From the NCBI GenBank assembly GCA_022563115.1, contig JADFNY010000164.1, positions 1 through 8,143 on the forward strand: a stretch of DNA of 8,143 bases, given 5' to 3'. The DNA is from Acidobacteriota bacterium (GTDB lineage: Bacteria; Acidobacteriota; UBA890). Below, one piece after another: positions 1 through 5,925 of the stretch (position 1 is its first letter; every line of letters starts with the position of its first letter). The position numbers and the translations under genes are program-made. The notes under the pieces are model-generated. The model made no database searches. It was not told the DNA's origin and saw nothing but the letters and a program-made list of their open reading frames with translations.

Positions 1-143
1 AGCGCGAGGTCGTCCTGCTGCGCTTCAGCGCGGGGCTCTCGGTGGCCGAGACCGCGAGGGTTATCGGCGTCAACGAGCAGACCGTCCGCAGCACCAAGCA
101 CAAGGCCCTCGGCCGCCTGCGGGAGCAACTGACACAGGGTTGA
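1..143 (+). CDS. ECF-type sigma factor, C-terminal end (region 4)
   Basis: Only the last 46 codons are in the window; the reading frame begins at base 3. The translation has the region-4 helix-turn-helix pattern of sigma-70/ECF factors: REVVLLRFSAGLSVAETARV, then a recognition helix around GVNEQTVRSTKHKALGRLRE, ending LTQG-stop. Region 4 contacts the -35 promoter element. The stop codon (141-143) is followed by a gene for a zinc-binding membrane protein of anti-sigma type and then a sensor-like fragment, the usual order of an ECF sigma operon. The N-terminal part and start lie outside the window, so the ECF subgroup cannot be assigned. The call as a sigma factor is firm; the signal it responds to is unknown. 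Confidence 0.88.
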   Translation, partial: REVVLLRFSAGLSVAETARVIGVNEQTVRSTKHKALGRLREQLTQG

Positions 144-211
144 TGAAGGATCGAGGTTTGAGGGGATGCCGCCCGCCATGGATTCGTATAGCCCTATGTA
201 AGAGTAAGAGC

Positions 212-757
212 ATGATGGATACCGAAAGCACGAGCCCTCGGGGTGACAGGGAGCTTTGGGCACGGGTCTCCGGGTCCCCGCCCGGTGTCCCGGGTGATTG
301 CCCGGCCCTGATCGACCTCGCCGCGTACGTCGACGGCCGCACGTCCGGGCGGCCGGGGGAATCGATCGAAGCCCACCTGGCCGACTGCTCGGAGTGCCGC
401 ACGGGGGTCCTGGAGATCCGCTCGCTCCTCGACGAGCGGGTCGAGTCGACGCCGCTGGTGCCGCCGGCGGTCATCGAGTCCGCCCGGGCGCTGGTCGCCG
501 CTCCCCAAAGCGGTGCGGCCGGGCCACCACCGCGGCGGGACACACCCTGGCCGTGGCTGGCCCGCTGGAGCCTGAGCGCCGCGGCCACCATCGGCATCTG
601 CTTGGTTGGGTACCAGGTGGGTCTGACGACGCTCGACGCCAGGGGCACCTCGGAGGTCCGACTCGCCGCCGAGATGTCCTTTGGCGTTCTTGGATTGAAC
701 GGGGACGATTCCGAGTTCGAACTGCTGGCCCTCGTGGTCGAGGAGGTGCCTCGATGA
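212..757 (+). CDS. Zinc-binding transmembrane anti-sigma factor
   Basis: This 181-aa protein probably sequesters the upstream sigma factor at the inner membrane. The cytoplasmic half has a zinc-finger arrangement of the zf-HC2/ZAS kind: Cys30, then His55-x3-Cys59-x2-Cys62 (HLADCSEC). A Pro/Arg-rich linker follows, then one hydrophobic segment at about residues 118-138, then a short acidic extracytoplasmic tail. The family is usually 150-250 aa. An in-frame ATG at 143 overlaps the sigma stop (TGATG), but the extra 23 residues are Arg/Cys-rich and unlike a protein N-terminus. I prefer the ATGATG at 212, although its ribosome binding site is weak. The stop codon overlaps the next ATG (ATGA at 754-757), which suggests translational coupling. 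Confidence 0.8.
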   Translation: MMDTESTSPRGDRELWARVSGSPPGVPGDCPALIDLAAYVDGRTSGRPGESIEAHLADCSECRTGVLEIRSLLDERVESTPLVPPAVIESARALVAAPQSGAAGPPPRRDTPWPWLARWSLSAAATIGICLVGYQVGLTTLDARGTSEVRLAAEMSFGVLGLNGDDSEFELLALVVEEVPR

Positions 758-829
758 AGCGGCATCTGATCCATCTGGCCCTGGCGCTCTCGCTGCTCTT
801 TAACGTCTTCTTCGTCGTCGGGTTCGGGT
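754..829 (+). pseudogene. Truncated sensor-like membrane protein, N-terminal fragment
   Basis: The ATG overlaps the anti-sigma stop by 4 nt. The first ~25 residues (MKRHLIHLALALSLL, then FNVFFVVGF) form a basic n-region and a membrane helix, like the start of periplasmic heavy-metal or stress sensors that are often the third gene of ECF operons. From about base 830 the frame runs antisense through the peptidase gene and no longer resembles a protein: it becomes Arg/Val-rich low complexity for some 400 codons up to base 2055. The gene is therefore cut at about 805-830. The identity of the sensor is inferred from context and one helix only. The cut may be a real rearrangement or an assembly artefact. 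Confidence 0.5.
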
Positions 830-1923
830 TCGGGGATCTCCTTGATGCCGAACAGAGCGATGCTGCCGTCGTCGTTGAACGACACCGGCGACCGGTTCGA
901 AACCGCCATGCCGCGCGGGAATCCCTGCGTCGAGGTATGCGACACCCACAGCTCAGCCGCCGCCGACCCGACCTCCCAACCGTAGAGGTTGAAAGTCGGC
1001 TCGTCGGCGCCATAGTCGTCTCGATCGGTGACGAACGCCAGACGATTCTGATCCTCGTCCAAGACCAGGCGCTCGTAGTTACCCTCGCCGTCGATCACCG
1101 TTGCGCTGGTGCCCGGCGCCGGGTTGTAGGCGTAGACCCCGTCGGCTTCCGGCTCCTCTTCGCTCGAGACCGTGTACACCACCATCCCGCCGTCGTCGGT
1201 GAACTGGTAGCTCAACACCGACGCAGCGTTCCACTCACTGCCGTCGGAGAGCGAGCGGATGGTGAGCGTGGTGCCGTAATCCTTGTCCTTCTTGTCGTCC
1301 TCGTCCGCCTCGGCCTCCTCTTCCTCCGCTTCCGGCTCCGCGGCGGCCTCGGCGGCCGGCTCCTCTGGTGCCGACGCCGGTTCCTCATGCAGGTAGGCGA
1401 TGTAGCCACCGGCGTCCTCCGGAACGCGGAAGCTCCGGACGCGCTCGATTTCGACCACGTCGCCATCGGCAAGGTTCATGATGCCGAGTCCGTTCTTCGG
1501 CATGTCTTCGGGCTTCGTCTCCTCCTCGCGCGCCGCCTCGGTTTCCTCTTCGGACGGGGCGATGGTGAACACGAGATAGGCCGAATCCGGGCTGAAACGA
1601 GCCCCGCTGCCGCGCCGATGCCGATATTCGGTGCCGGACTCGACGTTGCGGACGATGAGCTCGCCATCACCGTCCTGCGGAACCGCCGAGTACGCCACCC
1701 ACTCCCCGTTCGGCGAGATTCGCTGCCCTTGGATCCGCTTCCAGGCGTCGTAGTCGTCGTGGGTCAACGGCCCCTTTTCCGCCTCCATCTGGGCGCTGAC
1801 CGGCACGGCCGAAAACGAGACCGTCGCCACGAAGATCACCAGTACGACGAGCGTCCAGCGCTTAACAGGGTGCTGAAAAACTCCCGGGGGTACCGTTACG
1901 GGCGCATGGGGGTTGTGGGGCAT
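805..1923 (-). pseudogene. S9-family (prolyl oligopeptidase-like) peptidase, N-terminal part only
   Basis: The protein begins with a hydrophobic secretion signal (KRWTLVVLVIFVATVSFSAV, then PVSAQ). It continues as a beta-propeller-like domain of exported S9 peptidases: LTHDDYDAWKRIQGQRIS, SPNGEWVAYS, FSPDSAYLVF and similar blades, interrupted by a long Glu/Ala/Asp/Lys-rich insert coded at about 1390-1270. The recognisable protein stops at FGIKEIPEPEPDDEED near 805-835. The rest of the propeller and the whole alpha/beta-hydrolase domain with the Ser-Asp-His triad are missing; relatives are about twice as long. Beyond that point the open frame only reads the antisense of the anti-sigma operon, down to base 70. 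The normal start is also lost, because a repeat element ends exactly where ATG should precede KRWT (base 1866 reads GTT). Possible substitute starts are ATG 1923 (chosen), 1953 or 2043, all inside the element. It cannot be an active peptidase as it stands. Confidence 0.8.
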
Positions 1924-2039
1924 ATGCCGCGTCTCTCGTCGGCGACGATGCATCACGCATCGCCTTCCTCCTCGTTCCTTGCCTCTGCCCCGCAAGACCC
2001 ATGCGCGGTACCCCCGGGAGTTTTTCAGCACCCTGCTAA
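1862..2039. repeat. MITE-like element with long terminal inverted repeats
   Basis: Bases 1866-1895 (beginning CAGGGTGCTGAAAAACTCCC) and 2006-2035 are a perfect 30-bp inverted repeat. It extends outward by TTA with one mismatch. After a 7-nt insertion in the left arm it also extends inward by about 20 nt (CGCATGGG..TTG.GGGGCA on both sides). The ~75-nt centre contains small palindromes such as CGATGC/GCATCG around 1946-1962. At ~178 bp it is too short for a transposase and contains none. It can fold as one long hairpin in DNA or RNA. It sits at the 5' end of the peptidase gene and supplies a fused leader frame. Similar TTTTTCAGCACCCTGCTA ends occur at 2816-2841 and 6886-6907. It could instead be a large REP/BIME-like unit; no clear target duplication is visible. 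Confidence 0.85.
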
Positions 2040-2194
2040 ACATCGTGCCTCCTGAGAAAGCCGGGGAAGGCCGAGCATCGCATCCGCGCGCACCCGTCCC
2101 GTTCGAGATCAAATACCCTGAAACGCTACTAGAGATCGGCCCCCCGCTCCAGCAGTGTGGCAGCCATGTGCTGTGCGCGGGGTGTGGCAGAGTG
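2040..2194. other. Intergenic region between peroxiredoxin and peptidase
   Basis: About 155 nt lie between the stop of the peroxiredoxin gene and the repeat element. I see no gene here. The nine bases GTGTGGCAG occur twice (2155-2163 and 2182-2190) just after the stop codon. I found no convincing rho-independent terminator and no clear promoter for the peptidase. Confidence 0.6.
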
Positions 2195-2785
2195 CTAGAG
2201 GCCGCCGAGGGCCTCCAGAAGCTCTTCGACGGAGGGCCGATCGCGGAAGTTCTCGTCCACCCGGACGTAGCGAACCCCGCCTTCCTTGTCGATGATCAGC
2301 GCGGTCGGGTGCGGGATGACCCGGTCGCTGCCCTCGTTGTAGACGCCGTAGGCCTTGATCGTCGTGGCGTCCGGGTCGAGGAGGAAGGGCATTGTCAGGC
2401 CCTCGGCGTCGCGATATTCGCGCAGCTTCTCGGGATCGTCGTTGCTGATCACCCACAGGACCGTGTTGGGGCGAACCAGGCTTTCGATGTTCTCTTGCAG
2501 CTCACCGAGCTGCGTGCGGCACCACGGTCACCAGGTGCCGCGGAAGAAGATCACGATGGCTGTTTTCTCGCCGCGCAGGTCGGCGAGACTGTAGGTTTCG
2601 CCGTCGATCGACTGCATCGTGAAACCGATGGCTTCGTCGCCGACAGCGACGCGCGTGCCTTGCAACGATGCGCCTGCGACGAGCGGAACGAGCGCGAGCG
2701 AGAGAACCAGCACGATTCCGAGGCGACTCGCGGCGCCGTTCTTATCGGGACAGCTGGGTTTTGTAAGCAAGGGAGCGTGCTCCAT
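2195..2785 (-). CDS. Selenocysteine-containing peroxiredoxin-like protein (UGA read through)
   Basis: This is a redoxin of the AhpC/TSA class expected to reduce peroxides or act as a thiol oxidoreductase outside the cytoplasm. The 196-aa product has a signal peptide or anchor at about residues 20-40 (RLGIVLVLSLALVPLVAGAS). It continues with the thioredoxin fold: VGDEAIGFTMQSIDGETYSL, then TAIVIFFRGTW-U-PWCRTQL with the active site at residues 86-89, WVISNDDPEKLREYRD, FLLDP and the HPTALIIDKEGG strand. Codon 86 is TGA (2528-2530) exactly where the family motif FxRGxWCPxC has its first Cys. The frame is the same on both sides and downstream conservation is intact. Cys89 gives a UxxC pair. A SECIS-like hairpin follows. 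ATG 2785 is chosen because it fits the signal peptide, but it has no good ribosome binding site; ATG 2845 lies inside a repeat end. A nonsense mutation is the alternative reading and is less likely. Confidence 0.85.
2497..2530 (-). promoter_or_regulatory. Sec UGA codon with putative bacterial SECIS hairpin
   Basis: On the coding strand the TGA (2530-2528) is followed after 14 nt by GCAGCT, the loop CGGTG, and AGCTGC (2513-2497). This is a perfect 6-bp stem with a 5-nt loop. Bacterial SECIS elements lie within the coding region just after UGA; a small apical loop carrying G/GU binds SelB. The loop here starts 20 nt after UGA, close to the spacing in E. coli fdhF, and contains GGU. Geometry and position fit; binding by SelB is inferred. 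Confidence 0.78.
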
Positions 2786-2815
2786 CTTGGGGGGGGCCGG
2801 CGCGAGCGCCTCGCA

Positions 2816-2841
2816 CCGGGAGTTTTTCAGCACCGTGCTAA
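2816..2841. repeat. Solo end of the MITE-like repeat
   Basis: CCGGGAGTTTTTCAGCACCG plus TGCTAA matches the right end of the 1862-2039 element with one mismatch (2835 G for C). No partner arm is visible nearby. On the - strand its TAG supplies the stop codon of the Crp-family gene, and it lies just upstream of the peroxiredoxin gene. Between it and that gene's ATG there are a small palindrome (GGCGCGAGCGCC, 2799-2810) and a run of eight G (2789-2796). Confidence 0.75.
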
Positions 2842-3539
2842 GCATATCCCCCGAGCGCATCGGGATCGAGTACCCAGATGGTCTTGCCCTCCGAGTCGAC
2901 CAACTTGTCGCGCCGGAACTCGTTGAACACCGTGCTGGTGGTCTCACGCGTCGATCCGACGAGCTGCGCGAGGTCCGACTGGGTCAGGCGCAGGTCGATC
3001 CTGACGCCGCGGCGTTCCCGCTCTCCATAATCCCTCGCCAGATCCGCGAGCGTATGCGCCAACCGGGTCCGGACGTCCTTGCTGATCAGGTCGAGAAGTC
3101 GCTTCTCGACGCACTCCTTGCGTCGGCCGATGACCCGCGCGACCTCGAGCGAGACCCCGGCGTGGCGCCGCATGAAGCGCTCGAACTCGACCTGGTCGAC
3201 GGTGCAAATGAAGGCGTCGTCAACGACCGTCGCGGTACCGGAACGCCGTTCCTTCCCCGTGATCGCCAATTCCCCGAAGATTTCGCCCGGGCTGATGAAA
3301 TAGAGGATGAACTCCTTGCCGTCGTCGGAAGTGCGGGTGATCTTGATGCGCCCGGACTTCAGCACGTACAGACGATTCGCCAGGTCACCGAACTGGTAGA
3401 TATGCTCGCCGGCCTCGACCAACTCGGTATCGAAGTGCTCGCCGAATTGGCGAATCTCGGTGTTGGCGAGACCCGCGAAGAGAGCTACGTGCTTCAGGTG
3501 CCAGTATTTGGCTTGTGCGACGGCTAGCGAGCTTTCCAT
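2838..3539 (-). CDS. Crp/Fnr-family transcription regulator
   Basis: This 233-aa regulator has an N-terminal cyclic-nucleotide-type beta-barrel at about residues 15-125. Visible motifs are LVEAGEHIYQFGDLANRLYV, the phosphate-cassette-like FGELAITGKERRSGTATV (residues 88-105, with Arg99-Ser100), and a dimerisation helix at about 125-155. The C-terminal winged helix-turn-helix is at 183-225 (LTQSDLAQLVGSTRETTSTV, then FNEFRRDKL). There is no N-terminal cysteine cluster, so it is not an Fe-S Fnr; the cysteines at 112 and 143 are isolated. The effector (cAMP, another nucleotide or none) cannot be decided. ATG 3539 is supported by AAGGAG (3548-3553) 8 nt upstream. It follows the NrsF gene by 44 nt and precedes the selenoperoxidase gene, a plausible target. 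Its last codon, TAG, lies within a repeat end, so the natural C-terminus may have been altered slightly. Confidence 0.92.
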   Translation of the reverse strand: MESSLAVAQAKYWHLKHVALFAGLANTEIRQFGEHFDTELVEAGEHIYQFGDLANRLYVLKSGRIKITRTSDDGKEFILYFISPGEIFGELAITGKERRSGTATVVDDAFICTVDQVEFERFMRRHAGVSLEVARVIGRRKECVEKRLLDLISKDVRTRLAHTLADLARDYGERERRGVRIDLRLTQSDLAQLVGSTRETTSTVFNEFRRDKLVDSEGKTIWVLDPDALGGYA

Positions 3540-3583
3540 TCTCCCAACTCCTTCGGTGACGTTTTCGGGGTCTGCACGACCCA

Positions 3584-4285
3584 CTAACGGCTTCTTTGCA
3601 CGAAGTCGGGGTTTAGTTTCGGGGAAAGCGCCGGCCTCGTGCGCTCCAGAAAGGTCCCGAACAGGTATCCCGTCGCACCGAGGATCAGCACGCCACCGAG
3701 GTGCGCGGTCAGGAAATGCATCGGCACCGAGACCGGGCACACCATGCGCCAGGACGCATCGGCGATAACGCCGCCGCCGAACCCCGCGAGAAGCCCTACA
3801 TACTGCGGCCGGATCGGCAAGGCACGCCCGGCCATGTAGGTGACGATCGCCAAGAACGGTACGCCAAGAAGAATCTCGTAGCGCAGGCAACCCCACCAAC
3901 TGACGAGGAAGTCCTCGTAGCCCAGCGGGTCGCGCAACCACATGATGATGTTGACCGCCAAGTGCAGCGCCAGGGCGCTGACGCATACACCATAAACGAC
4001 CGGCTTCGCGACCCGCATTCCCGGTACCGTCTCCTGCAGCGCGATCGCCAGCACCGCGAGTCCGAGGGTGATCTGCAAGACCATCGGCAGCCACAACATC
4101 GCCACAACGTCACCCTGCAAATCGGATCGCAGCCCGAAGTACACCAGCGTGCCGACGGCCATCACGGCGGCGAGCGGCGCGGCCCACAAGACGCGCACCC
4201 ACAGCGGCGGCAGCGGCTTGACCGGCTCGATGTCGGCGGCCACAGCCCGGCGGAGGGCGCCGGGCAACTCAACGCGTTCGCTCAT
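3584..4285 (-). CDS. nrsF: NrsF-like (DUF1109) membrane anti-sigma factor
   Basis: This 233-aa polytopic membrane protein has about six hydrophobic segments at residues 29-50, 62-82, 95-115, 135-152, 161-175 and 190-212. The start LRRAVAADIEPVKPLPPLWV matches the cytoplasmic N-terminus of the NrsF/DUF1109 family, whose members hold ECF sigma factors at the membrane. Cys133 (WWGCLRYE) and Cys183 (MVCPVSVPMHFLTAHLGGVL) correspond to the conserved cysteine pair and C-P-x(5)-H region of the family, which in Caulobacter is tied to release of the sigma factor on metal or redox stress. Its ATG directly abuts the TAG of the sigma gene (TAGATG), with AAGGAGG (4296-4302) 10 nt upstream. That placement supports a cognate pair made in fixed ratio. 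The signal sensed is inferred from the family. Confidence 0.85.
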   Translation of the reverse strand: MSERVELPGALRRAVAADIEPVKPLPPLWVRVLWAAPLAAVMAVGTLVYFGLRSDLQGDVVAMLWLPMVLQITLGLAVLAIALQETVPGMRVAKPVVYGVCVSALALHLAVNIIMWLRDPLGYEDFLVSWWGCLRYEILLGVPFLAIVTYMAGRALPIRPQYVGLLAGFGGGVIADASWRMVCPVSVPMHFLTAHLGGVLILGATGYLFGTFLERTRPALSPKLNPDFVQRSR

Positions 4286-4900
4286 CTAACCGGTTCCTCC
4301 TTGGTCCAGAAGCTCGCGGAGCTTCTGGATGCCGCGAAACGAGCGCAGCTTCGCCGCCCGGCTCGTGATGCCCAAAATTCCTCCGATTTCCTTGAACGTG
4401 AATCCCTGGATATGGTGCAACATGACGGCCTCACGGCGATCCTCCGGCAGCTTCTGCAACGCCCAGCGCAACTCGTCGGTCACCGGCAGGTCCTCCGCCA
4501 GAGCCGCTACCGGCAGCTCCGGAAGGTCTTCCTTCGCCAGGGTCTCGTGCTTGGCCCTGCGACCGCGAGAACGCCGGTCCATCAAGAAAACGTGCCGGGC
4601 AACCCCGAAGATCCACGGCTTGACGGGCCGCGGCGGCGTGTATGTGTGACGCGAGCGGTGCACCTGGAAGAAGGTGTCCTGCAGCAAATCGTCCGCTCGA
4701 TCGACGCTCCGCGCCAGCGAGGCGAGGTAGTTGCGGACGCTCACCGCCAGCAGGGCAAAAACGTCCTCGAACGCGTCGAGCTCTCCTGCCTGGTAGGCGA
4801 TCATGCGCTCGATCAACCTCTCGTCTACACCTGGATCCACTATCGTCACGTCTGACTTTGCCAGCGGCAGGGCGGCGGTTACAGTCGCTTCAGCGTTCAC
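4286..4900 (-). CDS. ECF RNA polymerase sigma factor
   Basis: This 204-aa sigma factor has the two domains of the ECF group. Region 2 is at about residues 28-110 (DERLIERMIAYQAGELDAFE, ADDLLQDTFFQVHRSR, PWIFGVARHVFLMDRRSR) and binds the -10 element and core polymerase. Region 4 is at 147-198 (LPEDRREAVMLHHIQGFTFK, EIGGILGITSRAAKLRSFRG) and binds the -35. The partner anti-sigma (NrsF type) follows with no spacer. The chosen start is GTG 4900, which overlaps the end of egtD by 11 nt; GTG 4849 and GTG 4840 are alternatives, and none has a clear ribosome binding site. ATG 4804 would cut into region 2. Such sigma-NrsF pairs usually control small oxidative, metal or light-stress regulons. Coupling to egtD implies that ergothioneine synthesis and this sigma are transcribed together. 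Confidence 0.93.
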   Translation of the reverse strand: MNAEATVTAALPLAKSDVTIVDPGVDERLIERMIAYQAGELDAFEDVFALLAVSVRNYLASLARSVDRADDLLQDTFFQVHRSRHTYTPPRPVKPWIFGVARHVFLMDRRSRGRRAKHETLAKEDLPELPVAALAEDLPVTDELRWALQKLPEDRREAVMLHHIQGFTFKEIGGILGITSRAAKLRSFRGIQKLRELLDQGGTG

Positions 4901-5921
4901 GCGTCAGCAGCAGCACGGCAAAGAACTCGTCCGGGTCGGTAAACACCCGCTCTAGAGCAAATCCGAAATCGGCGAGCTTTGCCACCATCGCGTCGACACG
5001 GAACTTGCGGCTGATCTCGACCATCACCGACTCGCCAGCGCGGATCACCAGCGGCGGGCCATCTTTCGCCACGCGTACGTCGACATCGGCGGCGAATCTC
5101 AGGTACATCTCGACCCTCTCACGCTCTTCGTTGTAGTAACCGTCGTAGGTAACGGAGTCGAGCGGGATGCAGGTGCCGAGCTCGCGATTCATGCGCGCCA
5201 GCAGGTTGATCATGAACCGCTCGGTCCACCCGGCGGCGTCGTTGTACGCCGCGTTGAGGACCTCGGCTTCCTTGATGAGATCGAGGCCCAATAGAAAACG
5301 GTCTCCCGGGTTGAGCGCATCCTGGACAGCACGCAGGAACTCGTCCATCTCGTCGTCGTTGAAGTTGCCGATCGTCGATCCCAAGAAGAGCAGCAACAAT
5401 GGCGAGATTCCTCCGATCAGGCGCAGGCCGCGGTCATACTCCGCCGCCAGCCCCTCGACGACCAGATCGGGGTACGCCGCCGCCAGATCGCCACACGCCT
5501 GCTCGAGTGCCGAGAGGCTGATGTCGATCGGAACATAGCAGGCATCGCCGGCATCGAGCCACGCTTCGAGAATGCGCCGCGTCTTCGTGCTGCTCCCCGA
5601 CCCGAGCTCGACGATGGTCGCGTCGCCGACGACGCGACGCAGCTCGGCGGCGTTGTCGGCGAGGATCCGATCCTCGACCCGAGTCAGGTAGTACTCCGGT
5701 TGCTCCGTGATGCGTTGATAGAAATCCGAGCCGATCTCGTCGTACAGCCAGCGGCAGTGCAGCCAGCGTGGTTTCTCACCCAGGGTGACCGCGACCGATT
5801 CGGCGAACGAGATGCCGTTGCCCTCGTTCGGGTCGACGTGCAACCGGAACCCGTCGCCGGTGACGATCGCCCACTCCTCTTCGCGGCAGGCGAGGATCTT
5901 CTCTTCGATCGCGTTCTTCAT
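4890..5921 (-). CDS. egtD: L-histidine N-alpha-methyltransferase (ergothioneine pathway)
   Basis: EgtD trimethylates the alpha-amino group of histidine with three S-adenosylmethionine to give hercynine, the first step to the thiol antioxidant ergothioneine. The 343-aa product (family ~320-340) carries EQPEYYLTR (73-81), the SAM-binding ELGSGSSTKTR (105-115), PIDIS (131-135), FLGSTIGNF (179-187, with Asn186 in the histidine-contact position) and VMVEISRKF near the end, where a conserved Glu and Ser hold the substrate. ATG 5921 is 4 nt after the stop of the upstream phosphatase gene and is preceded by GAGG; a longer frame from 5993 reads through that gene and is rejected. The usual partner EgtB is not in the window, so hercynine may be the end product or the rest of the pathway is elsewhere. 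The gene overlaps the downstream sigma gene by 11 nt. Confidence 0.93.
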   Translation of the reverse strand: MKNAIEEKILACREEEWAIVTGDGFRLHVDPNEGNGISFAESVAVTLGEKPRWLHCRWLYDEIGSDFYQRITEQPEYYLTRVEDRILADNAAELRRVVGDATIVELGSGSSTKTRRILEAWLDAGDACYVPIDISLSALEQACGDLAAAYPDLVVEGLAAEYDRGLRLIGGISPLLLLFLGSTIGNFNDDEMDEFLRAVQDALNPGDRFLLGLDLIKEAEVLNAAYNDAAGWTERFMINLLARMNRELGTCIPLDSVTYDGYYNEERERVEMYLRFAADVDVRVAKDGPPLVIRAGESVMVEISRKFRVDAMVAKLADFGFALERVFTDPDEFFAVLLLTRER

Positions 5922-5925
5922 CGCC

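Noticed and set aside
70..804. Continuation of the - strand peptidase frame down to base 70
   Set aside because: Beyond about 805 it is Ser/Arg/Pro-rich and is the antisense of a convincing anti-sigma factor and sigma region 4; no peptidase motifs appear.
1862..2039. The inverted repeat as a rho-independent terminator
   Set aside because: The arms are far longer than a terminator stem, the spacer is ~110 nt, and it lies at the 5' side of the peptidase rather than after a gene.
830..2055. Continuation of the + strand frame after the sensor fragment
   Set aside because: It is Arg/Val/Leu-rich antisense of the peptidase domain and the repeat element, with no recognisable protein features.
2528..2530. 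TGA in the peroxiredoxin as a simple nonsense mutation or sequencing error
   Set aside because: It falls exactly on the catalytic Cys position, both flanks stay in frame and conserved, and a SECIS-like hairpin follows; not excluded, but less likely than selenocysteine.
1913..3527. Long + strand open frames opposite the peroxiredoxin and Crp genes
   Set aside because: They are shadows of well-supported - strand genes in GC-rich DNA; the sense strand has clear domains and the antisense does not.
3701..4855. 384-codon + strand open frame across nrsF and the sigma gene
   Set aside because: Arg/Gln/His-rich composition and no motifs; it is antisense to two recognised regulators.
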